64,000 bases of DNA from Halicephalobus mephisto (Eukaryota; Nematoda; Chromadorea; Rhabditida; Panagrolaimidae): assembly GCA_009193035.1 (NCBI GenBank), contig SWDT01000063.1:124001-188000 (forward strand). Reading direction: 5' to 3'. Below, one piece after another: positions 50,246 to 62,943 of this stretch. Each line of letters begins with the position of its first letter. The stretch's first letter is position 1. Under the pieces are notes generated by a model that saw only the letters and a program-made list of their open reading frames with translations, made no database searches and was not told the DNA's origin. Made by a program: the position numbers and the translations under genes.

Positions 50246-50424
50246 CATCTACAACTCCTCTCTCCAATTAGATTAGGGTCGGGTGTTCGGATTTTAGTTC
50301 TCTAATCATCATATCATATAACTTATATTCTTTATATTTTTAAATTGAGGTAATTTTCTGATAAAACTCGTTTTTAATTTTCATAATTAATTTTATATAA
50401 TAGAATAAGCAAAAAATAGCTCCA

Positions 50425-50770
50425 ATATACCATTATATAAATTAAACATGATGTGTAAATGTATTATTTCAATGTATAGATATATTGAATATAATATATC
50501 CGATACACTAGAATCGTTCCAATGTATAGATACATTATATGACGTAATTTATTTTTCGTACTTTTCTATAAATTCATAACTCTATCTCTATATCTTTATG
50601 ATTTTACATCTTTATATATCTTCATAACTTTATCGTCTGTATATATATCCCTGTACATACACAAAACAGTTCTAATGTATCGGTACAAAAAATATGCAGT
50701 ATCCAATGTAGTGAAGCTGTCTTAGTGTATCAATATATTATATAGCACGTACGGTTTTTGTGTGTAGTAA
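50425..50770 (-). repeat. A+T-rich palindromic dispersed element, copy 2 (inverted)
   Basis: This is the reverse complement of 11380-11610 over at least 250 bases, including ATAGCTCC, ACATGATGTGTAAATGTATT, TTTTTCGTACTTTTCT and CCCTGTACATACACAAAACA. Beyond about 50690 the similarity becomes patchy. Confidence 0.82.
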
Positions 50771-51410
50771 GATTTTAAAATTAATATCGGAAATACTGAA
50801 TTATAGAAGTTTTAAAAAAAATAAAAAATTGTGTCAAAATATTTTTCGAATAAAACTCATTTCCGCTTTTTCATAATAGTGGGATTATAGAATTAAAATT
50901 CGAAATTAAATTTCTAGGTTTTTAGGAAGTTCTAAAATTCCACATCGAAATTCTTTTATAACGACTTTCATTTGTGTTTTTACAATAATATAATTTTTAA
51001 AATTCTGAACCCAATGATCTTGGAAGTTTTAAAGTTCCGAAAAGTTGTGCAGAGAACTCTTCGCAATAATACTCATTTCCGCTTTTTTAATAAATGCACC
51101 ATTCTTAAAAGATAAAAACAAAATTTTTGAATGAATAATTCCGACATTTAAGGTTGAAGTTAATGAGAATTACTTCAGCAAATTCGTTTCATTAAAGTAC
51201 TTTATTGCTATTTGTGTAATAGGCAAGACAAAATGACGACATAATAAATCTGAGAACTTTGAAAAACTACAATGGACCCGAATTTATATGGAGCAAACAT
51301 ATCAAATTTTTTAATTCTTCGAGTTTTCAAGATTGAAACACGTGGGAGTGAGCAAGACGTGGGACATTGGTAGAGTGAGTTCACCAGGATAACAAAGCAG
51401 GGGAAATACT

Positions 51411-54400
51411 TTAGACGTGGGTTGACATCTGACTGACGGCTCTGTCGTGGGGTTCTGAAGGCATCAAAAGTGGAGTTCCGCTCTCTGTGTCCGGAGTAGC
51501 GACTTCGGCCAAGGTTTCCAGCTGGCCAGGTCCTGGATGTTTTAAATAATTGTTTCCGTAGACGTCAACTGTGTGACCTAAATAGATTCATCAAATAACC
51601 AAAGACGAATTGTCAACAAACCGTTTGGAGGTAAGAAGCTGTTAAATGTTTGATCATACCGGATGCTATTTTCGCTAGAAGCATAGTCGTTTGGAGAATG
51701 ATGGGTGACGTATCCATGACTCGTTTGGTAAATAATACTCGGTGGAGGCAAATAATCCAAGTCAGGGTTATTTTGAGGGACGGAAATATAATCCTTGGAA
51801 GAAATCATTTCGACGTTATCGATGTCCCCCGTACTGTAAATATCGTTTCCAAACAGTTGCACTCCATCCAGAGCTTCGCATCGAACAGTGACGTCAGAAG
51901 GGTCGTCTGGAAATTCCATTATAAAAATTATAAAAGTAAACAGTGAATTTCGTCACGAAATAAATTTCCATAAACTTTTAAAATACTTTAGAATTCTGGA
52001 GTTTATGTAATTTCAAAAGTTTTAATTAGATTCCGGAAAATTATAAAAACTACTTAAAATTCTGAAAGGTTTCAAAGAATTTCCTGATGTTATAGAATGT
52101 TTTAAAACTTTATAGTTCTCAAAAAAATAAGTCTTTTCGGGTTTTAAAAAGCTTCAGAATTTCATAATAAGTTGTGAACTGTTTTGAAAATTTTTACAAC
52201 ATTCTGTAAGATTTCAGAAACTTTCATGAAACTTCCAAGTTTTCCTAAAAATTTTGAAGAATTCCAAAACTTTTTGGCAAATTCTCAAAGGTTATAGAAA
52301 ATTTCATGAGATTGGAAAATTTAAAATCTTTTAAAGAAATTCTGCACATGAAGAATGAGTGCATAGTATGCAATGTATAGATATATTGAAACGATTCTAA
52401 TATATCTGATATATTATATTTTATGTATTGATATATTAAGTAGAATATCGACGTATTAATTCAATATATCTATACATTGAAATGACTCTGATTTATCAGA
52501 TATATCATCTTCAATATATCGATATATTATATTTAACATATCTATATATTAAGTAGAATATCGACGTATTGTACTCAATATATCTACACATTGAAATGAC
52601 TCTGATTTATCAGATATATCATCTTCAATATATTGATATATTATATTCAATATATCGATATATTAAGTAGAATATCGACGTATTATATTCAATATATCTA
52701 TACATTGAAACTACTCTGATTTATCAGATATATCATCTTCAATATATCGATATATTATATTTAATATATCTATACATTAAAACTACTCTAATGTATCAGA
52801 TACATTATATTCAATATATCGATATATTAAGTAGAATATTGACGTATTATATTCAATGTACTGATATATTAAATATAATGTATTTGATGTATTAGAGCTG
52901 TTTTAATGTACTCTCTTTTGTGTGGGAAATTCTGACACTATTTCTGAGATAATAGTTAAAAAAACTGACCAGTGTAGGGTGTTGTTTTTTTGTTTCGACA
53001 GCAGCTTTTTCTGATACAACAAAATAATAACAAAAGTACTAAAACTGCAATCAAGGCCAAAGCCAGAATAGCAATCGGATTCACTAAAATTGAATTGTCA
53101 GATCTGATTTCTGGAAAAACCCATCCACCTCCATAATTGATGAGTTTCTGGACGATCGTAGGTTCCATCAGTTCTGCGGACATCGAATGGCTTCCAAATT
53201 CATTAGAAGCACTGCAATTGTAGATACCGTAATCTTTTTCAGTAACCCTGAGAATTGTCAATTTGGATTCAACACCGAATTCTTTCTGGATTTCTTGGGC
53301 TTGGATTCTGCCTTTCGAAAGATCGAAATTTATTAATTTTCCGTTTTTGTGCCACAGGATGTTTTTCGGGAATGGTTTTCCCCTCACCTAAAATCAAATA
53401 TTAAAAAATTTAGAATGAAAACTTTTGCGAAATTGTCAAAATATGAATTTTTAGACTTATTTTAGAAACTTTCGAAATTATTAGTCAAATACTGGTTTCG
53501 GAAATGTTTAAACAGATTCCCAAAGTACATACAAGAATCTAGAAGCTTTTACGGAATCCTCAAGGATTTAACAACTTCCTATTAGATTCTGTAAGATTCT
53601 AGAAGCTTCTATGGAACTCTAATCTTGCAATAATGATTTCGTAATTGAAAGAAAATATTTAATTACCTGACAAGTCATGGTGACTTTATTATTTTGATAT
53701 TTAATAAGACGATCGTGAAAATCGATCATTGGTGGGCCTTTCAGATGGAGATAGTTGTGTATTATGGCGTCAGCAAATCCAGGAACACTGGCGATGCAGT
53801 CATACTGTCCTACTTGCCAGGGTTGGACGGAATCTATGGTCAATTTGTTGCCTTTGGCAATAATCATATCCGTGTCTGTTTTTCGGATCCAATTAATCGA
53901 AGGTTCTGGATTTCCCGTGGCTTCACAAGTAAAAGTCACAGGATCTCCTCGTTGAACAGCTTTGGTCTGAGATGTCGTCATTATTCGAGGTCCATCTGAA
54001 ATAAACATTGATTTTAAAAGATTTAATACAAAAATGGCTCACAATTAATGTTGAGTTTGTAACTTGATTGCCCTTTGCCAACGGCATTTTGGGCATGACA
54101 CATGATTTTATGTTGGTGATCTTCCATTCTTAGATTTCTGACGATTACAGTATGAGAACCAGCAGGTTCTAACGGTTGGTCGTTCTTTGTCCAGTAAATC
54201 CGGAGATTTCCTGCCGGCTTAGCTTCTGCGTGACAGGTTAGAACAATCTGACCACCTTCTTCCAGATTACTTCGACTTTCGTCTAGTTTAATCTCAACAG
54301 CAGGAGCATACAGTACTTCCAGAGGAACGGAAACAGCCTTGTAAGAATCTCCATAAGTTGAATGAACAGCAATACAAGCCAAATATTTTCCATCTTCTAA

Positions 54401-55492
54401 CTTCGAAACTGGAAACGAAATTCTACTACTGACGGTTTCTAGTCCGTTTTCGTCGATTTTATTAGAATTCTGAATAGCAGCATTATAAACTGGATTATCT
54501 TTGCCTCCATGGAAATTTATATGTTTCAATATTTCACTCGAATTCCCGATCCATGTAGCGACGGCCATGGAATCTTTATCCTGGAGAATCAGCCAAGTGA
54601 GTTCTGAAGCTGGTCTTCCACCGACACTCTGACAAGTAACATCAATATTCCTTCCTTCTTCTAGCGTTATTTTTGTTTTATTTGTCAATAATTTCGGCGG
54701 TTGTGGTTCAGCTAAAAATCATGATTATTGTAAAAAATAAAATTTATTTTCATGCATTTTTTTTCAGATAGAGTTTTAAAATATTTAAAAATTCTTCAAT
54801 TTTGACAGTTCAAAAAACTTCTACAATGTTTTGAAAATTTTTTAAAATTTTATGAGATTCTTAAATATTCCAAAATTTTCATAGGATTCTAAAATTCAGA
54901 AAATCGTTTATCGAATTTAGAAGATTTCAGAATTTTTCGGATTTTTTTAAATCTTAAAAATTTCTCTGTTATAATTAAATCTTTCAAAATTTTTTGAGTT
55001 TTATTCAATTTCAAAACCTTCTACATGACCTCAGAAGAGTTTTAAAGATTCTAAAACTCCACTAGATTTTAGAACTTTTCATTCAACTCCAGTTTGATAA
55101 ATTGGAACATCCTCAAACTTACAAATAATATTCAAATTTGCAGCTGCAGAAGTCTGACTGGCACTTGTAGCGGTTTCCTCAATATGGCACTCGTATTGAG
55201 CTTCGTCGTTGAAAGTCGCATTTTCTATTTGTAAATGATATTCGCCCATGGAAGACCTGCCTATCATGGAATACCTGGGAAATAGAGAGAGATCTCGGGT
55301 TGATCCCAATCCGAATCCATTTTTGAGCCATTGAACAGCTCCTTCTTGATTCTGTACTTTGCATTTGAGGACTACAGTATCCCCTAATCTTGCAGTGGTT
55401 GAAGTCGGACCTTCTAATATTCGTTGTCGAGCTCGACATTGAATACATTTAATTAATAATAATAAAAATAAAATTAGTAGTTTATTTGACAT
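51411..55492 (-). CDS. syg-1: SYG-1, Kirre/NEPH-type immunoglobulin adhesion protein
   Basis: Six exons (55492-55123, 54711-54043, 53995-53667, 53387-52970, 51906-51622, 51577-51411) encode 745 residues. SYG-1 binds SYG-2 across cells to set synapse position; its fly and vertebrate relatives act in cell sorting and kidney slit diaphragms. A signal peptide (MSNKLLILFLLLLIKCIQC) precedes five Ig domains: exon 1 holds Ig1 (VVLKCKV, AVQWLKNG, AQYECHIEE), exon 2 Ig2-3 (IDVTCQS, IVLTCHAEAK, HKIMCHAQN), exon 3 Ig4 (TFTCEATG, QYDCIA) and the start of Ig5, exon 4 the rest of Ig5 (YGIYNCSASNEFG). The transmembrane helix (about 558-580) is IAILALALIAVLVLLLLFCC. The cytoplasmic tail ends MSTHV, a class I PDZ ligand. 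The start used is the ATG directly before the signal peptide. The 1-kb intron between the membrane and tail exons carries an A+T satellite. Confidence 0.93.
52365..52915 (-). repeat. A+T palindromic satellite in syg-1 intron 4
   Basis: Phrases such as AATATATCGATATATTAAGT, AGAATATCGACGTATTA and GATTTATCAGATATATCATC recur several times with spacings of roughly 60-110 bases. The right edge (TTTTGTGTGGG near 52913-52923) resembles the ends of the dispersed element at 11170 and 50770, so the three are probably one family. Confidence 0.75.
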
Positions 55493-56543
55493 GATCAACA
55501 CCGGTGGGGTTTTGAACACTGAAATAAATATCCGAGTAAATCCGATCGGACAAATGACTCCAATATGATTGGCACGATCTCGTCAAAAACCCGTCAAAAT
55601 CCGTCAATGGCCTTTACAAAAAGCAGCCAAACCTAAGATAAATAAAAAACTGAAGAGTTTCATCGTGAATACGAACTCGCCAATGACTCTCCCATCATCG
55701 CGCACCCCCCGTCCCCCTCATTCACTCAAGTTTGGTGAAATAAGAGGCGTAAACGCTAACGAAGAAAGTAAGCAAGAGAAATGGCATCCGCTTAACAAGC
55801 TTTCGAACTGAGATCGACATGCCGACAGGATCTCAAATGTCACCCCGACTACTCGCGCAAAAAAGTTAACCAGCTTCTACAATTCACAACCTTTGATTGG
55901 GGTCAGTTTTCAAAATCATACCATAATAATAAGTGGAATCGGAATTGTTATGAAGTTGTTTCGAAACAAGTGTCTAAAACCTTCTAAAAACAAAATATTT
56001 TAAGTAATTCGAAAAATTCCTACTGGATTCTAAGAAGTTTAAAAAATGTCAAAGTTATAAAAAAATTTACAAATGTTTATAAACTTCTAAAATACTTCAG
56101 AATCTCTTACTAGATTTTGGAAGATTTTAAAACATTTTCATAAAAGTTTTAAATTCCAAAAATTTCAATTAGATCTTAGAAGATTTAAAAAATTTTCATT
56201 AAATTCAGAAAAAATTTAAAACTAGTCAATTTTCAATATTTTAGAATTTTTTATATTTTCCAATATTCTAAAAATCCCAGAAAGTTCTAAATGACTCTAA
56301 AAGTTTCTACAAGATTCTTGAATTCTTTAAAATCTTTCAAGTTAGGTTTTGAAAGATTCTGGAAACTTTTAGAAACTTTAATAAAATTACAAAAACTTAC
56401 AAAACTCTAAAAACTCACAAATATTTAGACGACTTTATGTTTCTATACAGTTCTAGAAGACTTTAAAATTTTCCACAAATTCCTAAAAGATTGGAATTTT
56501 CCATGAAATTTTAACTTTAAGAAAAAAATTATCTTTTAAATGG
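55493..56543. other. syg-1 upstream region
   Basis: The first 300 bases are G+C-richer, including a C-rich patch near 55705; they presumably hold the syg-1 promoter. An open frame at 55569-55811 has no ATG start or homology. 55980-56500 is a GAA/TTC-periodic stretch with TTCTAGAA at 56450-56457. Confidence 0.45.
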
Positions 56544-56816
56544 TCAAAAGTGGACCAAAACAAAATTGGGGACATGAATGGGATTCATTTCGGGTTGTGA
56601 CTGAAAACGGAAGTGCATCTCCTTTACTTGAGGGAGTCGCGCTGTTTTAGCATAAGCCAAACTGTCTTGTGAACTCCCGGGAGAGAGCAGCAAGTGGCGT
56701 CGCAAAGGACAGGAGTCCTGGCCACACAGGATATCGGCAAGTCCGAAGATATGTGTAATATTGACAGACTTACAACCTTGGTTTTGTTGATTGAACTCGA
56801 ACAGCTTTATATTCAT
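56544..56816 (-). CDS. Hypothetical small open frame
   Basis: An ATG-started frame of 90 codons (MNIKLFEFNQQNQGCKSVNI at its start; SCPLRRHLLLSPGSSQDS in the middle) in a G+C-richer island. A GTAAGT donor-like site inside it and a TTTTCAG near its 3' part mean that it could also be two exons or none. The protein is not recognised. Confidence 0.3.
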   Translation of the reverse strand: MNIKLFEFNQQNQGCKSVNITHIFGLADILCGQDSCPLRRHLLLSPGSSQDSLAYAKTARLPQVKEMHFRFQSQPEMNPIHVPNFVLVHF

Positions 56817-57458
56817 TCAAGGGAACTGCATTTTTAAAAACTATAAAAACAAAGGGTGCTAAAAATGATCGTTTTCGAAAGATAGTAAAATATATAATTG
56901 AACGACATAAGAACAAAACAAACATGTTCGATGGTGTAAAGGAAAGACTTTAAGTGGAGGTCAAAAGGGTTTGATCTCGAGCCAGTTGGTCAAAGCTGGA
57001 CACGGATTACCAAATTAACGGATTTGCCGAAAACAACCTCGATTGACCCTTAGTCTGGATTCTAACATGTCGATCTTGTTTTCTAGTCCTCTCTCCCTAA
57101 GGTTCCTTCATTCAGAATTTCTCTCATAATACTTTTAAAATACAGCATTAACAACGCAAGAAAAATAGGATTAACTCAATCTTTCATAATTAGTTCTCAA
57201 TATCATTGATAGGGTTCGTATATCATCGCTAAGCTTACAAATATTCTATTTCTATACTTAATACACATGTAGTCATTTTTTAAGCGAAATTCTAATAATA
57301 GTAGCAAAAACTTTTTACTTTTATTCCTATTTCGCACAAAATCAGAGGTTACAGCAATACAAACAAAATTTATTAATCGTAGTTGTTTCCTTTGACCCAT
57401 CTTTTCAGTTGGTTGCGTGCGTAGGTGAATAGTAGCAAAAATGTGGGTTTTTATATAC

Positions 57459-57687
57459 ATAGGTGTTTTGGAATCACTTGTAACTGAACGTAACCAGGAT
57501 ATAAGAACTTCCAATCATATTCCTTACATATTAGATTCTAATTAAACACAATAGATGGTAGGATTGTAATTCAACTGGAGTTAATTCTAATTGAACACAA
57601 TCAGAGTATTCAAGCCTTATTTTTGTTATTAAAAAGACCTGAACAAGTTGATTACTTTCAGTTACAGGTAATTCCATAGTATCTGTG
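57459..57687 (+). mobile_element. MITE-like element related to 24309-24770
   Basis: The left end TTTTGGAATCACTTGTAACT, then GAACGTAA, pairs with the right end TTACTTTCAGTTACAGGTAA, then TTCCATAGTATCTG, as inverted repeats. The terminal GGAATCACTTGTAA core is shared with the element at 24309. About 230 bases, non-coding. Confidence 0.65.
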
Positions 57688-58700
57688 TAACATTCAGGGA
57701 TTTTCGCTCTAGGAGTTTATTTCGCTTTTTTTTAAACAAGTTCTTCGCACCCAATTCAACTTGTACTGTCAAATGAGGCAGTTCATTATGACTCTTTAGG
57801 GATTTTCGTGACGAAAATTAACTTCATTCTTTAGATAGCTTTTTCGTTCCCAATTTTACCCACACTAGTAAATGAAAGGGTTCTTATTGTAGTCTGAAAT
57901 TTTCGCGGCGGGAGTTGGTCTCCTGTTTCGTGACAACTTTAATTAAAATTATTCATGAAAATCGCGTACAATTTAATCGTTATACTTCAACTTAAAGTAA
58001 TTAAGCTGTAAGACGGAAAATACTAAAAAGTAACAAAATACGATATAATAAATTACATGACAAATCACTGTTTTTCAGCAATAAATAAGAAATGGGCGGA
58101 GTTCAATATCCGAATAGGCCGTTTGCGCATCCGATTTGAGCCGCTAGAGCTAATTGTGTTACGGAATAAAGGATTGTAATGAGCTTGCCCGAAAATTACC
58201 CTCTGAGGATTGGAAACCAGAAGAACTGGCTCATCGGGATGAGCAGATTAACCACTTAATCGACGACTTTCGGAAACTTGACGACCCACTAACAACTTGC
58301 TATTCAATAACCCCCGAGGAAACAAATACCAACTATATCTGGAAAAATCCCAGGGATGTTCGACAAGAAAGAAACAACAATCTAAAATAAGAGAATCAAA
58401 TTATTTGAATTGTGCCAGAAGGCAAAGGAGACAAAAGACAATTGACTTGTGGCTGGATGGACAGCTCGGAAAGATTTCCCGTTTCGATAGTAAAGTTTTT
58501 TCAAACAAATGGTCATTTTATCTTTAAAAGATAAAACGATAAATTTAACTACATCAAAAACTGAGAGGAATAAATTGCCCATAACCATTTAAGATTTACC
58601 GCATTTCCGAATGGCCTATATAATTTGGTGCTTAGCCGTTCCTAGGAGAAGGTAGATGATTAAAAATTCGAATGACAATTAAGAAACGGAAAGGGATGAA
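57688..58700 (+). other. Unassigned open frames
   Basis: From 58154 to 58390 a frame is open without an ATG start (NELARKLPSEDWKPEELAHR, then DEQINHLIDDFRKLDD). It reads like a charged helical protein fragment but is followed by a stop, and I see no splice support or homology. It may be a decayed gene or element. 57700-58080 holds no gene that I can see. Confidence 0.25.
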
Positions 58701-59330
58701 TAGGTATGAAATGAATCTACGACCTGCTGGTGGCATAAGTCAAAAGGAAAGAACCAGGCAAGCCAGATAAAGGTCAGCCGGATAACTATGTCGCTGGTCG
58801 AGCTTAATCCAAGAAGGAAATAGACCAGGATAAAATAATTCAAAGATTTGTGGTGGATAAACGTGGAAGTAGATCTCGTTGGAGTAGGTAAATATCACTT
58901 GAATTTTCTTGTTAGTTGGACTTAGCCTGAGGGAAGATTTTGGAAGATACACCTCAAGACGAAATAAATCTCAGACCAATTAGTAGATAAATCAAGAACA
59001 ACCCCCCATTAAGACCCATAAAAATCCACCAGATTCCTATATCATTGGTTAAACTTAATCCAAGGAGAATCTTCAAAGAAATGAACTGGGAAGAAGAGAT
59101 ATGAAATAAATCTAAGACCTGCTGGTAGGTAAGTTAAGAATAGACCGCGGTGAAGCAGGTAAAGGTCGACCAGATCCCCATGCCGCTGGCCGGGCTTAAT
59201 CCGGTAGAGAACTTAGAAGAAAGGAAGCACAACTGTCATCGGACGAGGATTTAGATAAAGCCGAACAGGAACATTTTTGGTAGATATGAGACGAATGGTG
59301 CGGCAAATCTTTGGAATAACAAAGACCGGG
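58700..59330 (+). repeat. Degenerate tandem repeat, about 127-142-bp unit
   Basis: Copies begin at about 58708 (GAAATGAATCTACGACCTGC), 58834, 58961 (GAAATAAATCTCAGACC) and 59103 (GAAATAAATCTAAGACCTGC), each with a downstream GCTTAATCC or ACTTAATCC box and an AGATAAAGGTC-like box. It is G+C-richer than other repeats in the window, and strongly diverged. Confidence 0.65.
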
Positions 59331-59394
59331 TGTCTGAAACCACTTCATGCCGGATTTCAAGGACATAAATGGCCCACCCTTCGTCTTATTATTT

Positions 59395-59700
59395 TGAACT
59401 TTTCCAAAAATAATATTATTTAATTCCGAAATTAATAAATTTAAAAAATTAACAAACATAACTTAAAATTTAGAAAATTCTTTGAAAAATAAATTTAAAA
59501 AAAACAATTAACTTTAAAATTAAGGAAATTTTTATTTTTTGAACTTTTCCAAAAATAATATTATTTAATTCCGAAAGTAATAAATTTAAAAAATAAACAA
59601 ACATAGCTTAAAATTTAGAAAATTCTTTGAAAAATAAATTTAAAAAAAAACAATTAACTTTAAAATTAAGGAAATTTTTAATTTATTTTTTGAATTTTTC
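59395..59700 (+). repeat. Direct repeat, about 145-bp unit
   Basis: TGAACTTTTCCAAAAATAAT is found at 59395 and 59540, and in part at 59691. The whole unit between (ATTATTTAATTCCGAAA, then CAATTAACTTTAAAATTAAG) is nearly identical, so the duplication is recent. Confidence 0.88.
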
Positions 59701-59749
59701 CAAAAATAAATTTTAAAAAAATTTGACGTTTTGGAGACTTACTGACCGA

Positions 59750-59974
59750 AAAAGATCTTATTAAACTTCTGTGGCCCAAAAGCAGCACTCCTAAATAATC
59801 CACAGATATGTCATCCCCTGAGATCTCATTTTTCTCCAGAATGCAACGAGTCTGTGTTCTGAATCCAGGGTCCTGTTTTCGACTGGCCAAAAAGTGCTGT
59901 CCAAAATTTTCGCCGCGAAGAAATAAGAAATATCCAGAGCTTGGGCCTTGGAGCGCATCTTGAAAATTTCGCAC
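59750..59974 (-). CDS. Possible exon of an unidentified gene
   Basis: A G+C-richer island has an open minus-strand frame (SGYFLFLRGENFGQHF, then SGDDISVDYLGVLLLGHRSL) that reaches a good donor, GTCA/GTAAGT, near 59743. A second minus frame over the same bases has an ATG (MRSKAQALDISYFFAAK). Which one is used, if either, is unclear. No family is recognised. Confidence 0.22.
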
Positions 59975-60009
59975 TTGTCGACACTGATACTAATATTCAA
60001 GAGGCTCAA

Positions 60010-62190
60010 GTTCTAAATTTTACAAAACTAACTTTTAGTAAAAAGTTCGAAAATCTGAAATTCAGTGGGATGTTTTGGAATTTAATAGATTTTAGAATTT
60101 TGCAAAATCTAGAATAAAATTCCGAAGTTTTTTGAAATTAGGAACTTTTTGAATTTTTTTAAATTTTGTATAAATTTGTAAAAAGTTTCAAAAATTCATA
60201 CAAAACGTTAAATTTACACGAAAGATTTTAAAATTTTATGAATCTTACAAGTTTTAAAATTTTTCAGAATCTCATGAAGTTTCGAAATTTTTTAAAATCA
60301 TTTAAAATTTTTCTGAACTTTCTAGAATCTCATGGGAATTCGGAGTTCTTAAATCATTGCAAAAAATTCCATAATTCTATAAATTTAAAAAAATTTAAAA
60401 AAGTTTTAAAAGTTTTCATAATTTTCATAATTTTTAAAAATTTTAAAAAAATTTAAAAAAAGTCTCATAATTTTTAAAAATTAAAAAAAAATTTTAAAAC
60501 TTCAAATTTCAAGAATTCAGTCCAAGATAATTTCATAAAAATATTTATTTTTAATTTTTTATAACAGAACGATTTTTAAAAATAAAATAAAATTTTTTTT
60601 TGCAAAAAACGGATAAGAACAAATGTTCGTATATTTCTTCTTGATCTACATACAAATTGAAAAGATCAAATCAAAAAGGATATTGAAAAACAAAAAAGTG
60701 GCTAAAAGATGAATTGTCCGAAGAGGAACGAACACAACCGCTGGCAAAGTCATTTATCTGTCGCCACCTGCGTCGTCAATTCTAAGATCAACGAAAATTT
60801 AAAATCGACAATTAGCATTTATCGGCAGAATAAAACTCAAATCAAATGTTGCCAAAGACAAACTTAAGTTCCAAACTATTACGTAAAGTGGAACATTGAT
60901 ATAAAATAATCTCGATGAAAATTTCCTTAATTTTATATTTTAAATAATTCTAAAAAATTTAAAAATTTCGAAAAGTTTTGAAAAATTTAAAAATATTTCG
61001 AGAAATTTCAAAAAATTAAAAATTTCAAAAAAATTTTTAAAATATCAAGAAGTTTAAAAAGTTTTGGAAAGTTTAAAATGTTTTGAAAAGTTTAAAATGT
61101 TTTGAAAATTTTCATTAGAATCTATAGCTTTGAAGTTTTTCATGAAATTATGGAAGATTCTAACACTTACGAAATTCTGAACTTTTTTAAAGCTTTCACA
61201 AGATTCTAGAAAAATCTAAAACCTTTCATGAAGTTATAATCTTCTCTAATAGAACCTGTGAGCTCAAGCAAATCCATAAACTCGTGTGCAAAATTAAAAA
61301 TTAACAGGAGTGTTTGTCGTTGGACCGTGGGATTTCCAGATTGGAACTCAAGTATGGTACTCAATTTGGAACGGCAAGCAGTTTCCGGTTGATGACTGAA
61401 ATCGAATTGGTCAGTGGGAATTACGGCACTTAACTAGGGCTTCCTCTCGCCTTTCCATGAGCCGAGCGGATGACCGGTCCTCGTGAAGCGGCTTAAAGGG
61501 TCAGCAACACAAATGACAGCTCCAAAATTCCAAAAACTCAACTATATCCAGAAAACTATTTAAAATACGCAAAAAGAAAATATTATAATCCGCATGTTAG
61601 AGCTGAATGCTTGAGTAAATCCACTCGGGTAAATTTGTTCGGATATATTTCATTATGTATATGATACGAAAACATGGTTATATCCAGATGTCCTTCATTC
61701 AACCGAAAAAGATAGGATAAAAGAAAGCACTCATTTGTGAGCAATCCACGGCCATATGCTTTTTGAGGATCGGCCCCGGATATTATGCAACAAATTCGAT
61801 CAAAAAGCAGATGATGTCGCGAACGGGTCAAAAAACCAATTCATCATGTTCAAACTGATGACTTTTAAGGATAATCCCAAGCTTGAAAGACCTCTTGAAC
61901 TTGACCGTCGAAAATAAAAATGATTTATTACATTTTTATCGTATTCGAATTCTGTAAGTTTTTGAACTTTTCAGAGTGTATTGCAAAGTTTCGGAATTTT
62001 TGCAAATGTAATGAAAGTTTTTAGTATTCAAAAAACAGAAAAGTCAAAAGTTTTCAAAATTCAGTAGAAATAAAACCTTTATTAGGAATTTCGAATTTTA
62101 AAAGTTTATTTCGAAGTAATTTATTCAATTTTATTTTTAATATTTCATAAATTATGAAATAAACATGTATGAAAAACATCGTTTTCTGAG
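60010..62190. other. Intergenic DNA with one possible exon
   Basis: 60010-60720 and 60900-61250 are GAA/TTC-periodic (TTCTAGAA at 60320-60327 and 61204-61211). 61300-61520 is G+C-richer. A minus-strand frame at 61831-61583 (SGADPQKAYGRGLLTNECFL, then LNEGHLDITMFSYHIHNE) is open but lacks an ATG and any recognised homology. Confidence 0.35.
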
Positions 62191-62196
62191 AACTCA

Positions 62197-62415
62197 GTGA
62201 AAAATAAAACTTTGGTTCCAAAAATTGAGCAAATTGTTTTCGATAAAAGTGAATGGATCGACTTTATGAATTACTTTGTTGTAATCTTTCTTTCTTATAA
62301 ACAAGTCGTTGAAATACTCTATGGAACAGTCATATCCAAGAATTACCAAGTGATCAATGAAAACGAAGCAACTGAATTATTTATTCAGGACGAAAAATGG
62401 GAAAATTCCTTTTGA
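62197..62415 (+). pseudogene. Possible hAT-type transposase fragment
   Basis: A short open frame (FDKSEWIDFMNYFVVIFLSY, then KQVVEILYGTVISKNYQVI) has the spacing of the conserved hAT transposase segment that reads EEWELLxxLxxFLKPFxxATxxLSG. No start or flanking domains are seen. The assignment is weak. Confidence 0.2.
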
Positions 62416-62943
62416 TTTCGTTAATATGGAAAGTGTTCAGAAATATTAAGTTTTTCATTGCTTGGTCTTCAACATAAAATGAATGAATTTCTTTATTTTG
62501 GAAGATTATAAGGAAAATCTAATCCAGACCATATTGGGCATTAGTGAAATTTGTTATATCTCTGTTTATACTCGGTAGAGTTAAATAATTCTTACGCCGT
62601 TCGATGACAGTATAATTATTGACACTTTTTGATATATCAACATTTTTCTTATCTGTTCAGTAATTAAGTTATTAAGAATTTTGAATTTGTTTACGACCTA
62701 ATTTTCAAAATAATTTTTCATATATCAAATTTAATTTTCCCCCTTAATGTTGTATGTCATTTTAATCAGCACTTTAAGCTCCATCTGAATATGTCATTCT
62801 CAAACTTAAATTTTATAATATTAAAAAATCCAGAAGTTGAAGCCTAAAATTTGATTCCTGACACGAAAGAAATCGAGAGTTTATCTTCGTTTTTTCACCA
62901 TTGATGTTTCTTCGTTAATTTTTTATATTTTGTTTCTGTCATT

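Larger units (their letters stand above)
46432..51410. other. Five-kilobase intergenic region between kin-29 and syg-1
   Basis: No supportable gene. 47890-48130 is pyrimidine-rich and G+C-richer, with GACGTCAT. 48780-48990 has a promoter-like layout (separate entry). 49320-49560 is GAA/TTC-periodic. A TTA microsatellite lies at 50181-50245. Copy 2 of the A+T palindromic element fills 50425-50770. The open frame at 50102-50305 is only a translation of the TTA run. Confidence 0.5.

Noticed and set aside
50102..50305. 67-codon open frame with a long Tyr run
   Set aside because: It is only the translation of the TTA microsatellite.
57203..57514. 103-codon minus-strand open frame
   Set aside because: It runs into the inverted end of a MITE-like element and shows no start context, splice site or coding bias.
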